From NCBI GenBank assembly GCA_045655245.1, contig JAZOOX010000041.1:1-16862 (forward strand): a stretch of 16,862 bases of DNA. The letters are read 5' to 3'. The notes beneath the pieces were generated by a model. That model searched no databases and was not told the DNA's origin. It saw nothing but the letters and a program-made list of their open reading frames with translations. Shown one piece after another: positions 1-7,143 of the stretch (its first letter is position 1; every line of letters begins with the position of its first letter). The position numbers and the translations under genes were made by a program. The DNA comes from RGIG8785 sp045655245. Its GTDB lineage: Bacteria; Bacillota; Clostridia; RGIG8785.

Positions 1-61
1 AGACGTAGCCGATGGGGGTATTGAAGTATTGGCTTACTTCTTTGGCATAGATGGCTTTCAT
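1..61 (-). CDS. ABC-2 type transporter permease, N-terminal fragment (runs off the window)
   Basis: Only the first 20 codons are inside the window; the gene continues beyond base 1. The peptide begins MKAIYAKEVSQYF and reaches a PIGYV motif. This is the usual opening of ABC-2 family permeases of the gliding-motility/Nos-like type, where a short cytoplasmic segment (kxExxxyFxSPxgYv) precedes the first membrane helix. Its ATG overlaps the TGA of the ATPase gene upstream as ATGA (58-61), so the two are translationally coupled and should form one exporter. The substrate cannot be inferred. The family call rests on a short N-terminus plus gene context. Confidence 0.8.
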   Translation of the reverse strand, partial: MKAIYAKEVSQYFNTPIGYV

Positions 62-987
62 AGGTTCCCCCCTCCTTCCTGGGTCAGGCGTAAGAAGACG
101 GTCTCGAGGGACAGTTCTTCCTGTTTTAATTGGGTCAGGACAAAGCCCCGCTCCACACAGCGTTGAAAAACGGCGCGGCGCAGGTCAGCCGAAGCGTCGG
201 CGGTCAGGGCAAACAAGCCGTTGCCCAAGTCCTCTGCTTCACCGACACCCTTTAAGGTAAAGAGCGCCGCCAAAACAGCGGCGGAGTCCCCCTCGGCTTC
301 CACCAGCAGGCGGCCGCCCACGGTGGCACGGGAGAGGTTGTCCAGGGTATCGTCCGCAACGATGCGGCCGTTGGCAATCATGATTACACGGTCGCAGATG
401 GCGCTGACTTCGTGGAGGATATGGGAGCTTAAAAGTACGGTATGCTCCTGACCCAGTTCACGAATCAGGTTGCGGATTTCAATCATCTGCACGGGGTCCA
501 GCCCTACCGTAGGCTCGTCTAAAATCAGCACTTCGGGGTTGCCCAAAAGTGCCTGAGCAAGGCCCACACGCTGGCGGTAGCCCTTGGACAGGTTTTTGAT
601 CAGGCGGGTCTTGACGTGGGCGATGCCCACCCGCTCCAGGATCCCGTCGATATGGGCTTCTGTATCCTCCACCTCGGCTTTTTTCAGGTCAAAGGCAAAG
701 TGCAGGTATTCGGAGACGGTCATATCCGGGTACAGCGGGGGCAGTTCGGGCAGGTAGCCGATGCGGCGTTTTGCCTCGTTGGGATGCTCCAGCACGTCAT
801 AGCCGTCAATGAGTGCCTGACCTGCGCTGGAGGAAATGTACCCCGTCAGCATATTCATTGTGGTGCTTTTCCCTGCGCCGTTGGGACCCAAAAAGCCCAC
901 CACCTCCCCTTTACCGATGGTAAAGGAAAGACCGTCAACGGCGACCTTGGTGCCGTAGCGCTTGGTCAGTCCGCGCAGTTCGATCAT
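58..987 (-). CDS. ABC transporter ATP-binding protein (ABC-2 export type)
   Basis: This 309-residue cytoplasmic ATPase should energise the permease encoded immediately downstream. Visible motifs are Walker A GPNGAGKST (residues 34-42), signature LSKGY (133-137), Walker B VLILDEPT (153-160) and the switch histidine in SSHILHE (H189). A C-terminal extension of about 90 residues after the nucleotide-binding core is common in the GldA/CcmA-like exporter ATPases. The ATG lies 3 bp past the aspS stop. A GGAGGAAT ribosome binding site (about 993-1000) sits inside the end of aspS, so the gene is the third member of a hisS-aspS-ABC operon. The substrate is unknown; similar pairs export lipids, polysaccharides, peptides or drugs. 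Confidence 0.93.
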   Translation of the reverse strand: MIELRGLTKRYGTKVAVDGLSFTIGKGEVVGFLGPNGAGKSTTMNMLTGYISSSAGQALIDGYDVLEHPNEAKRRIGYLPELPPLYPDMTVSEYLHFAFDLKKAEVEDTEAHIDGILERVGIAHVKTRLIKNLSKGYRQRVGLAQALLGNPEVLILDEPTVGLDPVQMIEIRNLIRELGQEHTVLLSSHILHEVSAICDRVIMIANGRIVADDTLDNLSRATVGGRLLVEAEGDSAAVLAALFTLKGVGEAEDLGNGLFALTADASADLRRAVFQRCVERGFVLTQLKQEELSLETVFLRLTQEGGGNL

Positions 988-990
988 AAA

Positions 991-2790
991 TCATTCCTCC
1001 GTTTCGGCGGTAATGGCTAATGCAAGTTCGGTCAGTTGTTTGTCGTCTACGTACGAGGGTGCGCCGTTCATCAGTTCGGACGCGTTTTGTACCTTGGGGA
1101 AGGCGATGATGTCACGGATGGAGCTTTTGCCCGAAAGGAGCATAATCAAGCGGTCAAAGCCGTACGCCATACCACCGTGGGGCGGTGCGCCGAAGCGGAA
1201 GGCGTCCAACAGGAAGGAGAAGCGGGATTGGGCTTCTTCCTCGGACATGCCGATGGCTTTGAACATCTTTTTCTGGATCTCCTGAGAGTGGATACGGATA
1301 CTGCCGCCACCCAGCTCTACACCGTTTAAGATGATGTCATAGGCTTTGGCGCGAACCTTGTCGGGGTCGGTATCCAAAAGGGGCAGGTCCTCGTCCATGG
1401 GGGAGGTGAAGGGGTGGTGCATTGCCACATAGCGGCCTTCTTCCTCGTCATACTCCAACAGCGGGAACTCGGTGACCCACAGGAAGTTGTAGTCGTTGGG
1501 GTTGATTAAGTCCAGGCGTTTGCCGATTTCCAAACGAAGATTGCCCAGTGCGTCAAAGACCACACGGTTGCGGTCGGCAACGATCATGATGACGTCCCCT
1601 GCCTTGGCTTCGGCACGGGCGATGATTGCCTGCAGTTGGTCCTCGGTAAAGAACTTGGCGATGGAGGACTTGATTTCGCCGTCGGGCATCAGGGTAATCC
1701 AAGCCATCCCCTTGGCGCGGAAGAGTTTGCACAGGTCTACCAGCTTGTCCATATCCTTGCGGGAGAACTTTTCGGCGGCGTCGGGTGCGGTGACACAACG
1801 GACGCTCCCCCCTACTTCCACGGCAGAGGCAAAGACGCCGAATCCGCAGTCCTTCACCAGGTCGGACAGGTCGTGGATCTCCACTCCGAAACGGGTGTCA
1901 GGCTTGTCCGAGCCGTAACGCTCCATTGCTTCGCGGTAGCACATCCGCGGGAAGGGGGTTTTAAGGTCGATGCCTTTTAAGTCCTTGAATACTTTTTGGA
2001 TAAACCCTTCGTTGACTGCAATTACGTCGTCGGTTTCCACAAAGGACATTTCCAGGTCGATCTGGGTAAACTCGGGCTGACGGTCGGCACGCAGGTCCTC
2101 GTCACGGAAGCAGCGGGCCAACTGGAAATAGCGGTCCATCCCTGCGATCATCAACAACTGCTTGTACAGCTGAGGCGACTGGGGCAGGGCATAGAACTTG
2201 CCGGGATGCACCCGGGAAGGAACCAGGTAGTCACGGGCGCCTTCGGGGGTGCTCTTGGTCAAAATGGGGGTTTCGATCTCCATAAACTGTTGTTCAGAGA
2301 AGTAGTTACGGGCGATCTGTGCCACCTGATGGCGCATGATTAGACCCTTTTGCACCTCAGGACGGCGCAGGTCCAAATAGCGGTAGGTCAGACGCAGAGC
2401 GTCGTTTACGTTGTCCGAAGAATCGTCGATATGGAAGGGCGGAACCTCGGATGCGTTTAAGATTTTTAAGGAGGTGGCGTTGATCTCGATCTCCCCCGTT
2501 TTTAAGTCACGGTTGACGGCAGATGCATCCCGCAGGACCAGCTGACCCGTTACGGCAACCACGAACTCGTGACGGAGTGCAGACGCCTTTTCGTAGGCTT
2601 CCTTGTCAAAATCCTCGGAGAATACTGCCTGAATGACACCGCTGACATCACGGATCCAGGCAAAGAGCAGAGCGCCCAGGTCACGACGGGCGTGTACCCA
2701 GCCCATCACGGTAACGGTCTTGCCCACGTCCTCCTTGGTCAGTTCTGCACAACGGCAGGTACGTTTTAATCCAGCTAACTGTTCAGCCAT
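991..2790 (-). CDS. aspS: Aspartyl-tRNA synthetase
   Basis: This class II synthetase attaches aspartate to tRNA-Asp in the cytoplasm. The 599 residues match the usual bacterial-type length. In order: an N-terminal OB-fold anticodon-binding domain (about 1-110, with GWVHARRDLG), the flipping-loop motif STPEGARDYLVPSR (180-193), QSPQLYKQLLM (204-214), class II motif 2 FRDEDLRADRQPEFTQID (228-245), a GAD-type insertion domain (about 290-415), and motif 3 GMAYGFDRLIML (540-551). The RRDL leucine corresponds to the position where tRNA-Asp-discriminating enzymes carry Leu and relaxed AspRS/AsnRS enzymes often carry His, so a discriminating enzyme is likely (inference). Its ATG is 1 bp from the hisS stop, with an AAGAGGG binding site inside the end of hisS, so the two are co-transcribed. 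Confidence 0.97.
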   Translation of the reverse strand: MAEQLAGLKRTCRCAELTKEDVGKTVTVMGWVHARRDLGALLFAWIRDVSGVIQAVFSEDFDKEAYEKASALRHEFVVAVTGQLVLRDASAVNRDLKTGEIEINATSLKILNASEVPPFHIDDSSDNVNDALRLTYRYLDLRRPEVQKGLIMRHQVAQIARNYFSEQQFMEIETPILTKSTPEGARDYLVPSRVHPGKFYALPQSPQLYKQLLMIAGMDRYFQLARCFRDEDLRADRQPEFTQIDLEMSFVETDDVIAVNEGFIQKVFKDLKGIDLKTPFPRMCYREAMERYGSDKPDTRFGVEIHDLSDLVKDCGFGVFASAVEVGGSVRCVTAPDAAEKFSRKDMDKLVDLCKLFRAKGMAWITLMPDGEIKSSIAKFFTEDQLQAIIARAEAKAGDVIMIVADRNRVVFDALGNLRLEIGKRLDLINPNDYNFLWVTEFPLLEYDEEEGRYVAMHHPFTSPMDEDLPLLDTDPDKVRAKAYDIILNGVELGGGSIRIHSQEIQKKMFKAIGMSEEEAQSRFSFLLDAFRFGAPPHGGMAYGFDRLIMLLSGKSSIRDIIAFPKVQNASELMNGAPSYVDDKQLTELALAITAETEE

Positions 2791-2791
2791 A

Positions 2792-4042
2792 TTATAACCC
2801 TCTTTCCAGTAATTCGGTCAATGAGATTTCCCTCTCCTCGCCCGTTTCCATTGTTTTCAGTCTTGCAGTATCGGTGTCCAGTTCGGTGTCGCCGATGACC
2901 ACCACATACCGCACACCCAGGCGGTTGGCGGTCTTCATCTGTGCCTTGACGCTTTTGCCCATGTGGTCCCGCTCGCAAGAAATGCCCATAGAGCGGAGCT
3001 TGTGGCAAAGGCGGGATGCGTAAAGGTCTGCCCGTTCCCCCATAGAGATCACAAACAGGTCTTGGGGTTCGGGATCGGGGGGCAGTTTGCCCGTTTCTTC
3101 CAAAATCAGGAGCAGGCGTTCGAGACCCATACCAAAGCCTACACCGGGGGTGGGTGCGCCGCCCAGCTCTTCGATCAGTCCGTCATAGCGGCCGCCGCCG
3201 CAGACGGTGCTTTGGGCGCCGATGCCGTTGGACTTGATCTCAAACACCGTCTTGGTGTAGTAGTCCAGGCCGCGGACAATGCTCTTGTCGATTTGGAAAG
3301 GAATGCCCATTTCCCGCAGGTACTTTTGTACCTGATCAAAGTGGGTCTGACACTCGTCGCAAAGGTAGTCGGTCATCATGGGCGCGTGGTGAACGATGTC
3401 CCCGCAGGAGGGAACCTTACAGTCCAGCGCACGCATGGGGTTTTTCTCCAGACGGGTGCGGCAGGTTTCGCACAGGGTATCCCGATGGTCGGAAAGATAC
3501 TCCCGCAGACGGTCTAAATACGCCTGACGGCAGGCGGGACAGCCGATGCTGTTGATGTTTAAGGTCAGCTCGGCCAGACCGACCCGATGCAAGAGCGCCA
3601 TTGCCAGAGAAATCACCTCGGCGTCGATGGACGGGTGGGCACTGCCGTAGACTTCCGCACCGAACTGGTGAAACTCCCGCAGGCGGCCTGCCTGGGGTTT
3701 TTCGTAACGGTAGCAGGAGATCTCGTAAAAGAGTTTGCAGGGTTGGATGCCCGCGTTTAGGTTGTGCTCCAGATACGCTCTGCCAACCGATGCAGTGCCT
3801 TCGGGGCGCAGGGTGATGCTGCGGCCGCCCTTGTCGTCGAAGGTGTACATCTCTTTTTGAACCACGTCGGTGGTGTCACCGACGCCGCGCTCGAAAAGTT
3901 CGGTATGTTCAAATACGGGAGTGCGGATCTCCCGATAGCCAAAGGCTTTGCAAACTGCGGCGATATGCTTTTCCAGCCAATGCCACTGATGGGATTCGGC
4001 GGGCAGAACATCTTTTGTGCCGCGGGGTGCCTGAGTCAGCAT
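2792..4042 (-). CDS. hisS: Histidyl-tRNA synthetase
   Basis: This enzyme charges tRNA-His. It has 416 residues, typical for bacterial HisRS. Motifs in order: class II motif 1 around GYREIRTPVFE (35-45), TLRPEGTAS (77-85), motif 2 LREFHQFGAEVYG (121-133), the histidine-specific RGLDYYTKTVFE (257-268) and GGGRYDGL (282-289), then motif 3 GFGMGLERLL (302-311) and a C-terminal anticodon-binding domain. The insertion domain (about 165-235) carries several cysteine pairs (C168/C171, C191/C194, C208/C213, C228/C231), which could bind metal. The ATG follows an AGAGGA binding site. It is the first gene of the hisS-aspS-ABC exporter operon and has its own promoter just upstream. Confidence 0.97.
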   Translation of the reverse strand: MLTQAPRGTKDVLPAESHQWHWLEKHIAAVCKAFGYREIRTPVFEHTELFERGVGDTTDVVQKEMYTFDDKGGRSITLRPEGTASVGRAYLEHNLNAGIQPCKLFYEISCYRYEKPQAGRLREFHQFGAEVYGSAHPSIDAEVISLAMALLHRVGLAELTLNINSIGCPACRQAYLDRLREYLSDHRDTLCETCRTRLEKNPMRALDCKVPSCGDIVHHAPMMTDYLCDECQTHFDQVQKYLREMGIPFQIDKSIVRGLDYYTKTVFEIKSNGIGAQSTVCGGGRYDGLIEELGGAPTPGVGFGMGLERLLLILEETGKLPPDPEPQDLFVISMGERADLYASRLCHKLRSMGISCERDHMGKSVKAQMKTANRLGVRYVVVIGDTELDTDTARLKTMETGEEREISLTELLERGL

Positions 4043-4077
4043 AGTACTTCAGTCCTCTCGTTTTCATAGATATTATA

Positions 4078-4106
4078 ATTGTATGCTTTTTTCGGCAAAA
4101 AGTCAA
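4078..4106 (-). promoter_or_regulatory. Sigma-A promoter of the hisS-aspS-ABC operon
   Basis: On the minus strand, TTGACT (4101-4106) is followed after exactly 17 bp by TACAAT (4078-4083). Transcription should start near 4071, giving a leader of about 30 nt before the hisS ATG. That is far too short for a T-box. Confidence 0.8.
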
Positions 4107-4130
4107 GGTATACACAGATAATTCACAAAT

Positions 4131-4158
4131 TAAAAAAGCAGGCGGTAATCCGCCTGCT
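4131..4158 (-). terminator. Rho-independent terminator of the protease/membrane-protein cassette
   Basis: On the minus strand, the 9-bp stem AGCAGGCGG / CCGCCTGCT (4150-4158 and 4137-4145) closes a 4-nt loop and is followed directly by a run of T (4137-4132). The hairpin starts 3 bp past the TAA of the membrane-protein gene. It isolates this cassette from the hisS promoter downstream. Confidence 0.92.
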
Positions 4159-4161
4159 CTA

Positions 4162-4941
4162 TTACGTTTTTTTCCTTTTTTGCCGTAAAACGAACACCGC
4201 TCCTCCGCAAATCAGCAAAATTAACGGAATCACATATTCGCCGTTGAACGATTTATTCACTGTTTCTTCTGATCCGCCGCCAATCTTAACGGCTTCTGCG
4301 CTTTTTTCAGCCGACGTTCCTTTTCTTTGCATAAAATCATTAACAAGATTCCCACTTGTTATATTGCCGTTTGGAATCTCTTTAGACGCTGAATGATTCG
4401 AATAGTTCAAATCTAAAAACAGCTCATTCATGCCGTCATCTACCACTAACCCATTGATTGCCGTAGTCTCAGTCACATATTTTGCACTGCTTAAATCGAT
4501 ATTTTCAAAAGCCACAATGAAATTGTCAAATAATGTACCGGCGGAAACACAAAACACACGATAAAGTCCATCTTCTTTTATAATTTCCGCCATAGCAACA
4601 GCTCGACCGGAAACAAAAATCGGGAAATAATACTTATTTTCTTCGATCAGATAAGGCGTAATCTCTGTTTTTCCTTCTGATTTTGCTACAGCCAGAGCTT
4701 CAAAATCAACTTTATATCCCGCAACGCCGTCACCAAATCGAATGGTTGAAAGATCATCGGTCGGTTCAATGTTAAAGCCACTCGGATCTCCTCGAAGCGG
4801 AATCAAGATGGTTTCATAATTCTTGATGTTCCCCGTTTCCAACAAAGATTTAATCTCTGAAAGCTCTTCCACATGATTCGCCGTTACAATTGGCTGAATC
4901 GACATTATCAATACCAAAAGCAATACGAAAATTTTCTTCAT
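4162..4941 (-). CDS. Secreted, C-terminally membrane-anchored protein of unknown function
   Basis: I do not recognise a family. From the chosen ATG the product is 259 residues. It has a classic signal peptide (MKKIF, hydrophobic stretch to about residue 20), an extracytoplasmic domain of about 210 residues rich in acidic and beta-type sequence, a Ser/Gly/Lys-rich linker, and a single C-terminal helix (about 234-251) followed by the basic tail RQKRKKT. That layout predicts a protein anchored on the outer face of the membrane by its C-terminus. The ATG at 4941 is preferred because AAAGGAG lies 8-10 bp upstream; an in-frame ATG at 4971 overlaps the previous gene and has no such site. It starts 26 bp after the protease gene and ends at a strong terminator, so the two form a bicistronic unit. 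Being co-expressed with a secreted protease, it could be an inhibitor, substrate or anchor (inference). Base composition is AT-rich compared with its surroundings. Confidence 0.85.
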   Translation of the reverse strand: MKKIFVLLLVLIMSIQPIVTANHVEELSEIKSLLETGNIKNYETILIPLRGDPSGFNIEPTDDLSTIRFGDGVAGYKVDFEALAVAKSEGKTEITPYLIEENKYYFPIFVSGRAVAMAEIIKEDGLYRVFCVSAGTLFDNFIVAFENIDLSSAKYVTETTAINGLVVDDGMNELFLDLNYSNHSASKEIPNGNITSGNLVNDFMQRKGTSAEKSAEAVKIGGGSEETVNKSFNGEYVIPLILLICGGAVFVLRQKRKKT

Positions 4942-4967
4942 TTTCTCATCTCCTTTCGTTAAATGTG

Positions 4968-5528
4968 TCAAGACTTCTTCTTATTGTTATACCAAGTATG
5001 ACACCAATAAAACTCGGAATTGCGAATATAATCCTCGAAGTTGTAATAGTACCGTTGCGTCCCGCTCGTCAGCGGGTCTACCACATAAAGACCTTGATAT
5101 ACGCCATTCTCTTCATAGCCATATATCATTTGCATATGAGCACCGCCCTCACTCCATGCAATCCCAGCCGCAATAGGACTGTACCAGCCCGACAACATAT
5201 TCTTTACCGAACTAAACGAAATTGTTGAATTTGTGTAAGTCGTAGATACCATATACCACCCTAACACACTCGTTATTTCATTCGGAAGTGCGCCTTCGTT
5301 CACCGCAGACCCTTTCAGCGTTGTAACAATATCCGTTTGAGTAGGCAAGGGTATCCACGTATCCAGATAATCTATTATCATCTGAGCAACTGCTGCCCAA
5401 CACCACCAAGTTTGTTCTTGTGCCCTAGCAGTGATATTCAGTTTATGAGTTGTAGCGTTTACAGGTAATGTGCTTCCTAATAGGAGCACGATCACCATTG
5501 CAATTGATAAAACCTTATATTTTTTCAA
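4968..5528 (-). CDS. Secreted papain-like cysteine protease (WCWAA / C39-C70-like)
   Basis: A 186-residue predicted secreted protein. A signal peptide ends near VNA25. The mature part begins with the papain-like signature QEQTWWCWAAV, giving nucleophile C43 and a possible oxyanion-hole glutamine Q37. This is followed by GGAHMQMIYGY with H131 and YVVDP with D151, in the right order for a Cys-His-Asp triad. The QxxxxWCWAA pattern is characteristic of the papain-like family that includes AvrRpt2 (Pfam Peptidase_C70) and of Peptidase_C39_2-type secreted enzymes. There is no ABC-transporter domain, so it is not a bacteriocin-processing C39 exporter. I chose the TTG start at 5526-5528: AAGGAGGA (5535-5542) sits 7 bp upstream and it gives a standard signal peptide. 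An in-frame ATG at 5588 would add 20 residues, but its GGAGG lies only 3 bp away. The cassette is AT-rich. Confidence 0.85.
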   Translation of the reverse strand: MKKYKVLSIAMVIVLLLGSTLPVNATTHKLNITARAQEQTWWCWAAVAQMIIDYLDTWIPLPTQTDIVTTLKGSAVNEGALPNEITSVLGWYMVSTTYTNSTISFSSVKNMLSGWYSPIAAGIAWSEGGAHMQMIYGYEENGVYQGLYVVDPLTSGTQRYYYNFEDYIRNSEFYWCHTWYNNKKKS

Positions 5529-5534
5529 TTCTAA

Positions 5535-5542
5535 TCCTCCTT
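5535..5542 (-). promoter_or_regulatory. Ribosome binding site deciding a TTG start for the protease
   Basis: The minus strand reads AAGGAGGA, with the GGAGG core 7 bp before TTG (5526-5528). A second GGAGG (5592-5596) precedes an in-frame ATG (5586-5588) by only 3 bp. The downstream site is the better fit, though both could be used. Confidence 0.65.
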
Positions 5543-5600
5543 CTTTACAAGTCCTTATTGTTTTGTCCTTCTTCTCCACACAACACATAAGCCTCCTTTC

Positions 5601-5651
5601 AAATAAAAAACGTGCAAACCAAACCCCATTTAAGAGGATGATCTACACGTT
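5601..5651 (-). terminator. Terminator-like hairpin in the protease leader (attenuator or upstream-operon terminator)
   Basis: On the minus strand, AACGTGTAGATC (5651-5640) can pair over 12 bp, with some G-U pairs, with GGTTTGCACGTT (5620-5609). The hairpin is followed by a T-rich run (5610-5601) that abuts the first GGAGG of the protease gene. It lies downstream of the promoter at 5771-5799, so transcripts must pass it to reach the protease. It could be a conditional terminator (attenuation), or the terminator of the GtrA operon upstream that the cassette reads through. Confidence 0.6.
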
Positions 5652-5770
5652 ATCTGTCATTCACTGCAAAAGTTTTATTCTAATGTGCCGAAGGAGTATA
5701 ACCCGAGCTGCAAACGTAACGTTGTCAAACCCCTTATATATTGATACTTTTGTTAACTTCTTTCAGCATT

Positions 5771-5799
5771 ATTATAACTTCATTCGAGGAAAATATCAA
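5771..5799 (-). promoter_or_regulatory. Sigma-A promoter of the protease cassette
   Basis: On the minus strand, TTGATA (5794-5799) is followed after 17 bp by a perfect TATAAT (5771-5776). It begins just 12 bp beyond the GtrA stop codon. It gives the AT-rich cassette its own transcription start near 5764. Confidence 0.75.
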
Positions 5800-5810
5800 G
5801 CTCTTTCCCA

Positions 5811-6227
5811 TCATTTCTTGTCAAATTTTATGATTTTCTTTTGAAAGACAATCCATTTGCTGACGACATAGTTCAAAACCACCACTAAGACACTGACCAG
5901 GGCTTTTGCCCAAAAGCCTGTGATGCCAAAAGCGGTTTGGGTGAGTCCGACGGTGATGAGTATGGTGGGCAAAAAGATTTCCAAGACCCCTGAAAAGAGG
6001 CGTCCGCCCACGAAGGTCAGAAGTTCTTTTCCCCAATGGGTTGAGCGGCTATGAAAGACCCATTTTCGGTTGGTGACAAAAGCGAACAAGACCGCCACAC
6101 TCCACGCAAACCCGTTGGATAGGGTCACGCCTAATCGGTTTACAAAAAGCGTATAGACGGCGAAGTTGACCAGGGTGGTCAGTCCGCCGAAGAAGAGGTA
6201 AAGAAAAATCTCACGCATCCGTTTCAT
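5811..6227 (-). CDS. GtrA-family membrane protein (polyprenyl-phosphate-sugar flippase)
   Basis: This 138-residue protein has four hydrophobic helices and the GtrA-family hallmarks: an N-terminal FFGGLTTLVNFAVYTLF segment, FAWSVAVLFAFVTNRKWVF closing the second helix, and a final NYVVSKWIVFQ. GtrA-like proteins work with a GtrB-type glycosyltransferase and are thought to translocate the lipid-linked sugar to the outer face of the membrane. The gene overlaps the end of the glycosyltransferase gene by 17 bp, so the two are translationally linked. It is the last gene of the three-gene glycosylation operon. I see no hairpin directly after its stop; the nearest candidate is the one at 5601-5651. 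Confidence 0.92.
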   Translation of the reverse strand: MKRMREIFLYLFFGGLTTLVNFAVYTLFVNRLGVTLSNGFAWSVAVLFAFVTNRKWVFHSRSTHWGKELLTFVGGRLFSGVLEIFLPTILITVGLTQTAFGITGFWAKALVSVLVVVLNYVVSKWIVFQKKIIKFDKK

Positions 6228-7143
6228 CTTTTTTCAGCACCTCACGGGCAATATAGATGGGGCGTTTTTTCCCCTGGATGTAGATTTTGGCGATGTACTG
6301 CCCGATGATCCCCAACAAAATCATCTGGATCCCGCCCAAAAGCAGGATCAACACGATCAGGGTGGGATAGCCGGGGACGTCAATGCCAAAGAAGAGTTTT
6401 TGGATGACCACCGCCACCATATAAAGCAGGGACAGGACCGAAAAGACCCCGCCCAGGTAAACCGCCAGGGTCAGGGGCGCGGTGGAAAAGGCAATGATGC
6501 CTTCCACGGCATAGCGGACCAGTTTGCCAAAGGACCAGGAGGTTTTTCCCCCGCGGCGTTCCTCTGCACGGTAGGGCATATAGTAGGTGTTATACCCCAC
6601 CCAGGAAAAAAGCCCTTTGGAAAAACGGAAGTACTCCTCCATGGCCAGGATCGAGTCTGCCACAGGGCGGCGGAGGGTGCGGAAATCACTGGCATCCGAA
6701 GGGAAGTCGGTGTCGCAAATGCGGTTCATCAAACGGTAAAAGGACTTTTTAAAAAAGGACAGCACCTTCCCTTCCCGCCGTTTTTCCTGATAGGCGGCTA
6801 CCGCATCGTACTCGGGATGAGCGTCTAAAAAGTCTGCCATCTCCTGCACGTAGCGGGGATGCTGCTGCAGGTCGGCATCAATGAGGGTGACATACTCCCC
6901 CGTTGCCTCCCGCAGTCCTGCGTACATTGCCGATTCTTTTCCGAAGTTGCGGGACAGGTTGACCAGTCGGATGTTCTGTTCCGACTCGTACAATGCCAAC
7001 AGCTCCGACCAGGTACCGTCACGGCTTCCGTCGTTGACGAACACCCACTCTACCTCCCCGGTCAGGGCGGCACGGCAGGCATCATAAAAGGGTCGGATGT
7101 TTTGTTCTTCGTTATAGCAGGGTATCACCAAAGACAGTTTCAT
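6211..7143 (-). CDS. GT2-family bactoprenol glycosyltransferase (GtrB/CsbB-like)
   Basis: A 310-residue membrane-anchored glycosyltransferase. The GT-A domain shows LSLVIPCYNEE (3-13), VNDGSRDGT (36-44), NLSRNFGKE (62-70) and the metal/nucleotide-binding DADLQ (89-93). Further on are SDFRTLRR (152-159), KGLFSWVGY (176-184) and GKTSWSFGKL (199-208). Two C-terminal helices follow (about 221-248 and 259-284). This is the architecture of GtrB, CsbB and YkoT, which transfer a sugar from a nucleotide sugar to undecaprenyl phosphate on the cytoplasmic face. The start is the ATG at 7143, 7 bp after AAGGGGG. It shares one base with the stop of the upstream gene (TAATG), indicating coupling. A longer in-frame reading to 7413 only overlaps the upstream gene. 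The sugar cannot be read from sequence. Confidence 0.94.
   Translation of the reverse strand: MKLSLVIPCYNEEQNIRPFYDACRAALTGEVEWVFVNDGSRDGTWSELLALYESEQNIRLVNLSRNFGKESAMYAGLREATGEYVTLIDADLQQHPRYVQEMADFLDAHPEYDAVAAYQEKRREGKVLSFFKKSFYRLMNRICDTDFPSDASDFRTLRRPVADSILAMEEYFRFSKGLFSWVGYNTYYMPYRAEERRGGKTSWSFGKLVRYAVEGIIAFSTAPLTLAVYLGGVFSVLSLLYMVAVVIQKLFFGIDVPGYPTLIVLILLLGGIQMILLGIIGQYIAKIYIQGKKRPIYIAREVLKKDETDA

Larger units (their letters stand above)
5529..5764 (-). promoter_or_regulatory. Long 5' leader of the protease cassette
   Basis: About 235 nt lie between the predicted transcription start (near 5764) and the TTG start. The leader holds the terminator-like hairpin (5601-5651). A short possible helix, AAGGGG with CUCCUU (about 5729-5734 with 5693-5698), lies further upstream. 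GGGGTTTG occurs twice, once upstream and once in the terminator hairpin region. I compared it by eye with T-box, TPP, lysine, glycine, SAM, purine, FMN, cobalamin and c-di-GMP-I motifs and recognised none. Confidence 0.45.

Noticed and set aside
2963..3517. Long plus-strand open frames antisense to hisS, and similar ones antisense to other genes (for example 7215-7769 and 8741-9445).
   Set aside because: These are typical antisense shadows of GC-rich genes. They lack ribosome binding sites and recognisable motifs, while the minus-strand genes opposite them are clear.
5695..5728. A second promoter in the protease leader (TTGACA at 5723-5728 with TATACT at 5695-5700, minus strand).
   Set aside because: The spacing is 22 bp, too long for a sigma-A promoter. 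The TTGACA has no acceptable -10 at 16-18 bp.
5675..5728. A 17-codon leader peptide (TTG start) within the protease leader.
   Set aside because: The GGGG upstream is only 1 bp from the TTG, and the peptide has no run of regulatory codons. It is too weak to call.
5470..5844. Plus-strand open frame with a CRRSITRAANVT stretch resembling the helix-turn-helix of IS1-like transposases.
   Set aside because: The similarity is a handful of residues, no catalytic residues follow, there is no ribosome binding site, and the frame runs antisense to the protease signal peptide and leader. A decayed insertion-sequence scrap is possible but cannot be supported.
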